A stretch of DNA of 39,517 nt from Dehalococcoidia bacterium (GTDB lineage: Bacteria > Chloroflexota > Dehalococcoidia > Lucifugimonadales > Australimonadaceae). Below the pieces are notes generated by a model. It was given only the letters and a program-made list of their open reading frames with translations, was not told where the DNA came from and did not search any database. The stretch covers positions 66,285 to 105,801 of the forward strand of contig JAKUPZ010000005.1 in NCBI GenBank assembly GCA_022449765.1, given 5' to 3'. The translations under genes were made by a program, and so were the position numbers. This document shows positions 32,787 to 39,517 of the stretch, in pieces (within the stretch, counting starts at the first letter, position 1; every line of letters begins with the position of its first letter).

Positions 32787-34013
32787 CTAGCTCTCAATCA
32801 ATTTTGCTGGCTTTACTAACGTTTCTTTAGCTACAAACATCAGCAAAGCTGCAGCAATCAAAAGCACCGGAGCATAAACGAAAAATGTTATTCCTGCTCC
32901 ATAATTTACTGCTAAAACTCCTCCCAATAATGGACCTGTTATCGCGCCCACCTCAGAAAAAGTTCTACGCGCTGCCTGTAACCTAGCTCGTGCTGAATCA
33001 GGCACGACGTCATATGTTGATGTGGCGACCGATCCCAATGAAAGCCCGTTGGCAAATCCCATTGCAACGGCAATAACAATTAAAGGATTAAAAGACCCCA
33101 AGAAAGGAATCACAAGAAAAGCCAATCCTGGAAGCATAGTACTTGGTACTGTTGCCCATTTCCTCCCAACTTTATCGACAATAAAACCTGCAGGGATGAT
33201 CATTATTAATGAACCGAAAGTCATAAGGAAAAACAGGAACCCTATTCGGCTGGCAGACATACCAATTTCATCCGCATACAGAGGGAACATACTCTGAAAT
33301 GACATCCGGTACAGCATCATGCTAGCAGTAGCAAAAACCAAGACTAGGTACGTTGAACGTAATGCAGGGTCTATTTGGAAGAAAAGGCCTTTAATTCGAT
33401 TAATAAAATTGCCATTTAATCCTAATTCTTCCGTATTTACATCTCGATTGAGTGGCTTTGAGTTAGGCGCAAAATAACCTACTATAAAAACTAGTAACGA
33501 TAGGAATGTATACAAAGCAAATACTGATCGGAACCCAGAAGCATCGGCTAAAACACCACCTGCTAGTCCACCAAGTCCCATTCCTACTGCATGAAACCCC
33601 ATAAACCCGCTCATTAACCGACCTCTTTGGGTAGCTTTTACCAAATCAACACCAGCTACTTCTCTACCCAGCATCCAGCTACTATCCGCAATACCCGCAA
33701 TGAACAATGCGATAAGTAAAGGCCAAAAAAACGGGGAAATTGACGCAACGAACACAGACAAACCTATAATTAAAGGACCCACAGTTATGGCAATGCGGGT
33801 ACCAAATCTATCGATTAAAACCCCTCCAATCGGTTGTCCCACAAACCTTCCTAAAGCAAAAGCTGTAACAATTTGCGCCGCGATACCCCCTGTTATTTCA
33901 AAATGACCAGCAATCATAGGAATAATTGGCATGATCATGCCATGCCCTAATCCCAAAAATATCGTAGTCGAGTACAGCACTATTAATCCGCGAACTACTG
34001 AAACTGCAGGCAT
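32787..34013 (-). CDS. MFS transporter (DHA1-like)
   Basis: The ATG at 34013 has a GGAG box 5 nt upstream and gives 408 residues starting just before TM1 (VRGLIVLYSTTIFLGLGHGM). A longer frame to 34094 would run into the glyS promoter region and is rejected. The GGVLIDRFGTRIAITV loop after TM2 and GFIVDKVGRKWATVPS after TM8 are the two major-facilitator signatures. FDVVPDSARARLQAARRTFSEVG-like text near TM10-11 is typical of DHA1 drug/metabolite carriers. It leads a minus-strand group with a second MFS gene and the rhodanese. Substrate unknown. Confidence 0.85.
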   Translation of the reverse strand: MPAVSVVRGLIVLYSTTIFLGLGHGMIMPIIPMIAGHFEITGGIAAQIVTAFALGRFVGQPIGGVLIDRFGTRIAITVGPLIIGLSVFVASISPFFWPLLIALFIAGIADSSWMLGREVAGVDLVKATQRGRLMSGFMGFHAVGMGLGGLAGGVLADASGFRSVFALYTFLSLLVFIVGYFAPNSKPLNRDVNTEELGLNGNFINRIKGLFFQIDPALRSTYLVLVFATASMMLYRMSFQSMFPLYADEIGMSASRIGFLFFLMTFGSLIMIIPAGFIVDKVGRKWATVPSTMLPGLAFLVIPFLGSFNPLIVIAVAMGFANGLSLGSVATSTYDVVPDSARARLQAARRTFSEVGAITGPLLGGVLAVNYGAGITFFVYAPVLLIAAALLMFVAKETLVKPAKLIES

Positions 34014-34121
34014 TAATACTCCATAGAAAAATTGTAAATGTACGCCACAGAAGGATACGAGTATCTCAGGTATACTATAACCGGATAAAGCCACTTATAC
34101 ATTCACGGAGGGGGAATATCT

Positions 34122-35459
34122 GTGGTAGAGCTTAGTAAGATTGTGTCCCTTGCCAAAAGGCGAGGTTTTGTTTTTCCATCTAGCGAGATCTATGGAGGGA
34201 TAGGTTCAAGCTGGGATTACGGTCCACTTGGTGTTGAATTAAAACGAAATGTTAAAGAGGCTTGGTGGCGTTCAATGGTATACCAGCGAAATGACGTCGT
34301 TGGTCTTGATAGTGCCATCATTCAAAATCCTCAAGTATGGGTTTCTAGTGGACACTCAACAAATTTTACTGATCCTTTAGTCGAATGCCCTGATTGTCAT
34401 AAAAGATTTCGTGCAGATCAGCTCGATGACCCACTCAAATGCCCTGAAGACGGGGGTACATTATCAGATCCCAAAATGTTCAACTTAATGTTTAAAACTT
34501 TCGTCGGTCCTGTAGAAGACTCAGCAAATCAAGTATGGCTAAGGCCAGAAACTGCACAGGGAATATTCATTAATTTTGAAAACGTGGTCACTTCTACAAG
34601 ATCAAAGCTTCCTTTTGGGATTGCTCAAATAGGGAAATCTTTTCGTAACGAGATCACTCCGGGTAATTTCATATTTCGAACGCGTGAATTTGAACAAATG
34701 GAAATGGAATACTTTGTAAAACCTGGTGACGATGATGCGTGGCACGAGTACTGGATAAAAGCTCGATATGATTGGTACAAATCTCTGGGGATAAAAGAAG
34801 AGAATCTGCGCCTACGCGTACATGAAGGTAATGAACTCGCACACTATGCGAAAGCGACCTCAGATGTTGAATACGCCTTCCCTTGGGGATGGGGCGAACT
34901 AGAAGGCATAGCAAATAGGACTGATTTTGATTTAAGTCAGCATGAATCTGTCTCAGGGAGAAATCTCAAATTCTTTGATCAGGAGCTGAATGAACATTAC
35001 TTTCCTTATGTGATAGAACCTGCGGCAGGGGTCGATCGTGCAGCATTAACGTTTATGTTCGATGCTTACGAAGAAGAACTTATTTCGTCAGTTGATGGTA
35101 AATCTGAGACCCGTACGCTAATGCATTTTCATCCTGACATAGCCCCTGTGCAAATAGCAGTGCTTCCATTAAGTCGCAATGAGAAACTTACTCCTATATC
35201 AAGAGAGGTCGAATCCAAGCTCTTAAAATACTCCTTCAGATGTCAATACGATGATTCACAATCGATAGGTAGGCGATATAGGAGGCAAGATGAAATAGGA
35301 ACGCCCCTGTGCGTTACTATAGATTTTCAAACTGCAGAAGATGACAAGGCCGTAACTATTCGTAATCGCGATTCAATGAAACAAATTCGCGTACCTATTG
35401 AAAATTTAATTGAAGAAGTGAATGTACAACTTGCATCAATGGGTAGTCTGTCAAGCTAG
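34122..35459 (+). CDS. glyS: Glycyl-tRNA synthetase (alpha2 type)
   Basis: The protein has 445 residues and a GTG start at 34122 with a GGAGGGGG box. It is the dimeric class II form (GlyQS/GRS1-like), not the bacterial alpha2beta2 form. IVSLAKRRGFVFPSSEIYGG opens the protein. A zinc-finger-like insertion has CPDC and a single later Cys (LKCPEDGG). Motif 2 is KSFRNEITPGNFIFRTREFE, and motif 3 lies in IEPAAGVDRAALTFMFDAY. The C-terminal anticodon-binding domain begins near APVQIAVLPLSR. It charges tRNA-Gly. It is followed 34 nt later by an SbcD-like nuclease gene, so co-transcription is possible. Confidence 0.95.
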   Translation: MVELSKIVSLAKRRGFVFPSSEIYGGIGSSWDYGPLGVELKRNVKEAWWRSMVYQRNDVVGLDSAIIQNPQVWVSSGHSTNFTDPLVECPDCHKRFRADQLDDPLKCPEDGGTLSDPKMFNLMFKTFVGPVEDSANQVWLRPETAQGIFINFENVVTSTRSKLPFGIAQIGKSFRNEITPGNFIFRTREFEQMEMEYFVKPGDDDAWHEYWIKARYDWYKSLGIKEENLRLRVHEGNELAHYAKATSDVEYAFPWGWGELEGIANRTDFDLSQHESVSGRNLKFFDQELNEHYFPYVIEPAAGVDRAALTFMFDAYEEELISSVDGKSETRTLMHFHPDIAPVQIAVLPLSRNEKLTPISREVESKLLKYSFRCQYDDSQSIGRRYRRQDEIGTPLCVTIDFQTAEDDKAVTIRNRDSMKQIRVPIENLIEEVNVQLASMGSLSS

Positions 35460-35493
35460 AAAAATACCTCTAAAATATGGTTTGCACTAATTC

Positions 35494-36795
35494 GTGAAAT
35501 TATTACACATATCTGACATTCATATAGGAGTTGAATCCTACGGTAGAGCTGCAACTGAAGAAGACGTCGTTTCACTCCCAGCGCATTTTGCCCCAGGCGA
35601 AGATCGATCCCAATTCATTGGCATAAATACGCGATTAATAGATTTCCTTTCAGCTATGGACGAGGCTGTTTCTTACGCCATAGAAAACAATATTCACTTA
35701 GTGTTATTTGCAGGAGATGCCTATAAATCTCGGGATCCATCACAAACTCATCAGCGAGAATTTGCGAAGCGGATAAATCGGCTTTCCGATGCGAATATTC
35801 CTGTATTTCTTACAGTCGGTAATCACGATTTGCCTCATATAGCAAATCGTGCAACCTCGTTAGAAATCTTTCCCACTTTAAACGTAAAGAACGTCACTGT
35901 TGCCCAAAGTTTGGAAACCCATCTTATACATACGGAAGCTGGTGATATTCAAATTGTAGGGCTACCTTGGATACGAATAGGGCAATTCATGGCGCTGGAA
36001 GAAACTCGAAATATGACCATGGAAGAAATTAAACAATCGGTTGAAAATCGGTTGACTGAGATGCTTGAGCAAGAAGTTGCATCACTAGATTCTTCTCTAC
36101 CGTCGGTGCTGTGCGCCCATGTCAATATTTCAGGTGCAAAAACTGCGTCAGAGCGTTCGATGATGCTCGGTAATGATCATTTACTCAGTCTTGGGACAGT
36201 TGCTATACCTGAATTTGACTACGTTGCTCTTGGCAATATCCATAAGTACCAAGTCTTAACACATACCCCTCCAGTCGTTTATGCAGGTAGTATCGAAAGA
36301 GTTGATTTCAGCGAAGAGAAAGAGGATAAGGGTTTTGTTATTGTAGAAATTGATCCTTCTTTGCCAAGCGGACAAAAAACTCTAAGTCATTCTTTTGTAC
36401 CTATTAATGCACGGCCTATGATCACATTTAATATCTCGCCGAAGTTAGATCAAGACCCCACTCAAGTCGCACTTGATGCAATAGGTCAAAAGCAGCAAGA
36501 ATTACGCAAGGCTATTGTCAGGTTCCGAATAAGTATGAGCACTGAGCAAGAGCATCTTTTCAACGAACCTGCAATCAGGCAAGCTCTTAACGAATGCTTC
36601 CATCTTGCAGGTATTGAGAAGATTATTAATAGAGATAGAAGAACAAGAATTGACGTAAATGAAGCAGAGAAAATATCTCCTACAGAAGCCGTTCGTAAAT
36701 ACTTTGAGGCAAAATCATTACCTAAAACCCGAGAGGATGAACTAATGAAGTATGTACAGCTTTTGCTTAACGAAGAACTAGAAGATACTCATTAA
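35494..36795 (+). CDS. SbcD/Mre11-like DNA repair exonuclease
   Basis: The protein has 433 residues from the GTG at 35494. Metallophosphoesterase motifs are all present: HISDIHIG, LFAGDAYKSRDP, TVGNHDLPH, CAHVNISG and ALGNIHKYQVL. This matches SbcD/Mre11 nucleases, which process DNA ends and hairpins with the ATPase SbcC/Rad50. A C-terminal region of about 120 residues ends in basic and acidic helices, where the partner usually docks. No SbcC gene follows; the next gene is an oxidoreductase. SbcC may be elsewhere. Within the SbcD-like metallophosphatases a stand-alone role is also possible. Confidence 0.88.
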   Translation: MKLLHISDIHIGVESYGRAATEEDVVSLPAHFAPGEDRSQFIGINTRLIDFLSAMDEAVSYAIENNIHLVLFAGDAYKSRDPSQTHQREFAKRINRLSDANIPVFLTVGNHDLPHIANRATSLEIFPTLNVKNVTVAQSLETHLIHTEAGDIQIVGLPWIRIGQFMALEETRNMTMEEIKQSVENRLTEMLEQEVASLDSSLPSVLCAHVNISGAKTASERSMMLGNDHLLSLGTVAIPEFDYVALGNIHKYQVLTHTPPVVYAGSIERVDFSEEKEDKGFVIVEIDPSLPSGQKTLSHSFVPINARPMITFNISPKLDQDPTQVALDAIGQKQQELRKAIVRFRISMSTEQEHLFNEPAIRQALNECFHLAGIEKIINRDRRTRIDVNEAEKISPTEAVRKYFEAKSLPKTREDELMKYVQLLLNEELEDTH

Positions 36796-36858
36796 AGGCT
36801 GGTTGTTTGACACATTCATTAAGCAGTGATAGACCGACATAGAAAGATAGAGGTAATT

Positions 36859-38136
36859 ATGGCAAAAAAGACACTGGGTGTTGCGATGGTAGGAATAGGT
36901 GTTGGTGGCACTGAAATGCTTCCAGCATTTGAACAAATGGAAGAAATCGATCTTATTGCTGGAGCAGATACCAACCCTCTTACCAGAGAGCGATTTCAAG
37001 CAAGATATGAAGCGACTGCCTATTCAAACTTAGAAGAGCTTTGTGAAGACCCTAATGTAGAAGCTGTTTGGATTTCAACACCAAATCGCTTCCATGCACC
37101 AATGGCAATCTATGCTCTCGAGCATGGCAAACACGTGGTAGTTGAGAAGCCTATGGCTCTTGATTTGAAAGAAGCCCAAGCAATGTGTGATGCGGCAAAG
37201 CGTACCGGAAATGTTTTAATCGCGGGCCATACAAGATCATTTATACCTCCTTTCAGGAAGATGTACAGCATCATCAATTCTGGTCAACTTGGTGCAGTAA
37301 AATCGATTAATTTTATGGCCTATACAGACTGGCTTTTGCGTCCACGTGTATCAGAAGAATTAGATTTGAATCAAGGAGGAGGCCTTGTTTATCGACAGGG
37401 CCCTCATCAAATTGATACTGTCCGTCTTCTCGGAGGGGGTATGGTTAAAAACGTTCGTGGAGTTGTTGGGCAATGGATGCCAGAAAGATCGATACCAGGG
37501 TACTACTCTGCCATTTTTGAATTTGAAAATGGTGCCTTCTCCACAATTGTCCATAATGCTCATGGCTATTTCATGGGAGCCCAAATGGTTCCATGGGGCC
37601 ATGATCGACAGCGATATGACGAACCCGAAAGAGTTTTAGTCAGGAATGGAATGATCAACGGCACTCGAGATGAAGAATCTGACAAGCAAGCCATTCGTAT
37701 TGGTGGAGAGCGCGAGGTCGAAATTTTCAAACGAGAAGGCCAAAACCGTGAGATTGGTGGAGAACCGTGGGTTCCTGCTGAACCAGGGTTTGTAGTTGTT
37801 TCATGCGAAAGAGGAGACATCACTCGTTCAGCGTATGGAATCACTGTTTACGATAACAAAGGTCATCACACAATTGATCTTAAGCCCCCTGCGGGTTGGG
37901 CAATGAATCGGCGAGCAGAACTAAAAGAACTCTATGAAGCCGTTGTAAATGGTGCACCTGTATATCACACTGCTGAGTGGGGTATGGCTACGTTAGAAGC
38001 CACACTTGCAGTAATTGAATCAGCTAAAACGGGTAAGCTTATTGATTTAAAGCATCAAATCCCTGTTCATTCCGATTATTCAAATGCCAAAATATTTGAC
38101 CAAGATCCATTGGATGCAGGCGTAATTACTGAATAA
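36859..38136 (+). CDS. Gfo/Idh/MocA-family oxidoreductase
   Basis: The ATG at 36859, with an AGAGGT box 5 nt before it, gives 425 residues; a GTG at 36826 is in frame but unsupported. The Rossmann fold is at the N-terminus (VAMVGIGVGGTEMLPAF), then VEAVWISTPNRFHAPMAIYA and the family EKP motif in HVVVEKPMALD. DWLLRP and GGGLVYRQGPHQIDTVRLLG are the catalytic-region segments with the substrate His. It uses NAD(P) for oxidation or epimerisation of a sugar, inositol or related hydroxy compound; in marine Chloroflexota related genes often act in phthalate-like (Pht4) or sugar-acid pathways. A 20-bp hairpin follows its stop. Confidence 0.9.
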   Translation: MAKKTLGVAMVGIGVGGTEMLPAFEQMEEIDLIAGADTNPLTRERFQARYEATAYSNLEELCEDPNVEAVWISTPNRFHAPMAIYALEHGKHVVVEKPMALDLKEAQAMCDAAKRTGNVLIAGHTRSFIPPFRKMYSIINSGQLGAVKSINFMAYTDWLLRPRVSEELDLNQGGGLVYRQGPHQIDTVRLLGGGMVKNVRGVVGQWMPERSIPGYYSAIFEFENGAFSTIVHNAHGYFMGAQMVPWGHDRQRYDEPERVLVRNGMINGTRDEESDKQAIRIGGEREVEIFKREGQNREIGGEPWVPAEPGFVVVSCERGDITRSAYGITVYDNKGHHTIDLKPPAGWAMNRRAELKELYEAVVNGAPVYHTAEWGMATLEATLAVIESAKTGKLIDLKHQIPVHSDYSNAKIFDQDPLDAGVITE

Positions 38137-38140
38137 TAAG

Positions 38141-38189
38141 AGAATGGATAGGTCCATCTGGAATTAACTCAGATGGACCTATCCATTCT
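38141..38189. terminator. Perfect 20-bp hairpin between convergent genes
   Basis: Positions 38141-38160 and 38170-38189 are exact inverted repeats with a 9-nt loop. The hairpin lies between the Gfo/Idh/MocA stop and mutS, and its right arm covers the mutS stop codon and last codons. The U-tract is poor on both sides (TTGCTT and TTATTATTC), so termination strength is uncertain. Confidence 0.65.
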
Positions 38190-39517
38190 TTGCTTCGCTT
38201 ATAATTTGCGCAAGCTTGTCCAATGCCTGCCTTGGGGTAATATCGTCTAGATCAATTTCTTTTATTGATTCAAAAAGCTTTTCTATTTCGGGTGGATAAT
38301 CTACGTGGAAATTAAATTGACCTTGCGCAGGGCCACCAGGTAAATTTTTACTTTTTACAGTTTTTGATCTTCCATTCAATGTTTCATGTTCTTGTAATAG
38401 CTCTTTTGCTCTTTCAATTACTGAGAATGGTAATCCCGCTAGCTGCGCTACTTGTACACCATAACTTTTGTCTGTACCTCCGCTAACAATCCTATGGAAG
38501 AAAGCAATTCTACCATTACTTTCCGATACCAATATGCTTAAATTGGTAACTCTCGGTAATCGTTCTGCCAGAGTGGTTAATTCATGATAATGAGTTGCGA
38601 ACAATGTGCGGCAGCCTAAAGATGCTTCATTATGAATATGCTCTGCAACAGCCTGAGCAATTGAAAGCCCATCAAATGTAGAAGTGCCTCTTCCAAGCTC
38701 ATCCAAAATAAGCAACGACCTTTTAGTTGCATGGTTAAGTATTGACGCTGTTTCCACCATTTCAATCATAAAAGTTGATTGCCCTGAAGTTAGGTCATCC
38801 TGCAATCCTACACGGGTGAAAATCCTATCTACTAAACCCACGTGAGCTTGTTCTGCAGGTACAAATGAGCCTATTTGTGCCATCAATACGACAAGGGCTA
38901 CTTGGCGTAAATAAGTAGATTTACCTGCCATGTTAGGCCCCGTAAGTATTACGAGCTGTGAAGCTTCTGTAGACATGATTGTATCGTTAGATACAAAAGT
39001 CCCTGGGGGCAAAAATCTTTCGACGACAGGGTGTCTAGCACTTACCAGATTGAGATTCTCATCGTTCGATAAGGAAGGCCGTACATAACCGTAACGAGAC
39101 GCGGCTTCACCAAGAGAAAGTAATGCGTCAATTCGAGCTATAGCTAATGCAGCGCCAAGTATTCGAGTCGAAAATGATAAAACTTGAGAGCAAACATTCT
39201 TGTAAATTTGAGTCTCTAATTCTTGAAGCTTCTCGCTCGCGTTAAGAACTTTATTCTCATACTGCTTCAACTCTTCAGTGAAAAATCGCTCAGCATTTAC
39301 TAAAGTCTGTTTTCTTATGTAATCATCAGGAACATTATTCAAATGAGAATTGGATACTTCGAAAAAATAACCGAAAACTCTGTTATACCCAATCTTTAAA
39401 TTTCCAATTCCAGTACGAGATTTTTCTTGCTGCTCTAATGCCGATATGTATTTACGAGCGTCACGTGTTGCTGAAATTAAATCATCAATCTCTGAAAAAT
39501 AACCTTCCCGGATTATT
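38179..39517 (-). CDS. mutS: DNA mismatch repair protein MutS (5' part beyond the window)
   Basis: The frame is open to the right edge; about 445 C-terminal residues are visible. The clamp/lever region includes RTGIGNLKIGYNRVFGYFFE. The ATPase domain has Walker A GPNMAGKSTYLRQ, FTRVGLQDDLTSGQSTFMIE and Walker B LILDELGRGTSTFDG, followed by LFATHYHELTTLAERL. SYGVQVAQLAGLPFSVIERA is the helix-turn-helix dimer segment. It recognises mismatches and recruits MutL. The C-terminus ends in DITPRQALDKLAQII, the usual P-x-x-A-L-x-x-L tail motif. The stop codon lies inside the hairpin at 38141-38189. An internal ATG at 39342 is not the true start. Confidence 0.97.
   Translation of the reverse strand, partial: IIREGYFSEIDDLISATRDARKYISALEQQEKSRTGIGNLKIGYNRVFGYFFEVSNSHLNNVPDDYIRKQTLVNAERFFTEELKQYENKVLNASEKLQELETQIYKNVCSQVLSFSTRILGAALAIARIDALLSLGEAASRYGYVRPSLSNDENLNLVSARHPVVERFLPPGTFVSNDTIMSTEASQLVILTGPNMAGKSTYLRQVALVVLMAQIGSFVPAEQAHVGLVDRIFTRVGLQDDLTSGQSTFMIEMVETASILNHATKRSLLILDELGRGTSTFDGLSIAQAVAEHIHNEASLGCRTLFATHYHELTTLAERLPRVTNLSILVSESNGRIAFFHRIVSGGTDKSYGVQVAQLAGLPFSVIERAKELLQEHETLNGRSKTVKSKNLPGGPAQGQFNFHVDYPPEIEKLFESIKEIDLDDITPRQALDKLAQIISEAKNG

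Noticed and set aside
34014-34094. 27-residue N-terminal extension of the MFS protein ending at 32787
   Set aside because: The ATG at 34013 has a GGAG box and begins just before TM1; the extension lies in the region expected to hold the glyS promoter.
36807-36835. TTGACA promoter before the Gfo/Idh/MocA gene
   Set aside because: The -35 is perfect but no acceptable -10 lies 16-18 nt downstream, so it is not listed as a feature.
1-39517. CRISPR arrays, insertion sequences, integrases or phage genes
   Set aside because: No regularly spaced repeats, transposase motifs or terminal inverted repeats were seen on reading both strands.

Overview
The window is about 39.5 kb of moderately AT-rich bacterial chromosome. 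It has tightly packed genes on both strands, standard stop usage (TAA, TAG and TGA), one tRNA and no sign of phage, insertion sequences or CRISPR. The gene content suggests an oligotrophic marine Chloroflexota, most likely SAR202/Dehalococcoidia-like: paired class III CoA-transferases and acyl-CoA dehydrogenases, a phthalate-dioxygenase-like Rieske oxygenase, a dihydroxyphthalate-decarboxylase homologue, RraA-type aldolases, several MFS carriers and a long-form SpeD. This assignment is inferred from content, not from a marker phylogeny.

Layout. (1) 1-8859, plus strand: the end of a NorD-type VWA protein, then a compact catabolic operon of two acyl-CoA dehydrogenases, two CaiB/BaiF CoA-transferases, an SDR dehydrogenase and a class III aminotransferase. 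(2) 8949-12160: an ACMSD-type amidohydrolase, a Rieske oxygenase and a class II aldolase-family protein. (3) 12241-16807: a GT4 glycosyltransferase, a ferredoxin-type nitrite/sulfite reductase behind a leader with a strong terminator, a small unknown protein and a 4,5-dihydroxyphthalate-decarboxylase-like protein. (4) 16804-21252: two divergent MFS carriers, then a RidA-RraA-RraA operon with a good sigma70 promoter. (5) 21287-23134: a DEDD-type exonuclease (minus), then a cobalamin riboswitch with terminator in front of an ECF S component and a DUF4430 lipoprotein, a candidate vitamin B12 uptake unit. (6) 23191-27694, minus: speD, agmatinase, a YyaL/DUF255 protein and an AI-2E family permease. 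(7) 27844-30660: cinA, tRNA-Lys, lepB and a SIMPL lipoprotein. (8) 30666-34013, minus: two MFS carriers and a two-domain rhodanese whose catalytic cysteine codon is an in-frame UGA. (9) 34122-39517: glyS, an SbcD-like nuclease, a Gfo/Idh/MocA oxidoreductase and the 3' part of mutS (minus).

The strongest unusual signals are these. First, the rhodanese appears to be a selenoprotein: UGA sits at the active-site position, about 40 conserved codons follow in frame, and a GC-rich hairpin with a GGC loop lies at the spacing expected of a bacterial SECIS. Second, the B12-riboswitch unit pairs an ECF S component with a transcobalamin-C-terminal-like lipoprotein. Third, a SpeD next to agmatinase raises the possibility of pyruvoyl-dependent arginine decarboxylation. 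Fourth, the tandem CoA-transferase pair has one member lacking the catalytic aspartate.
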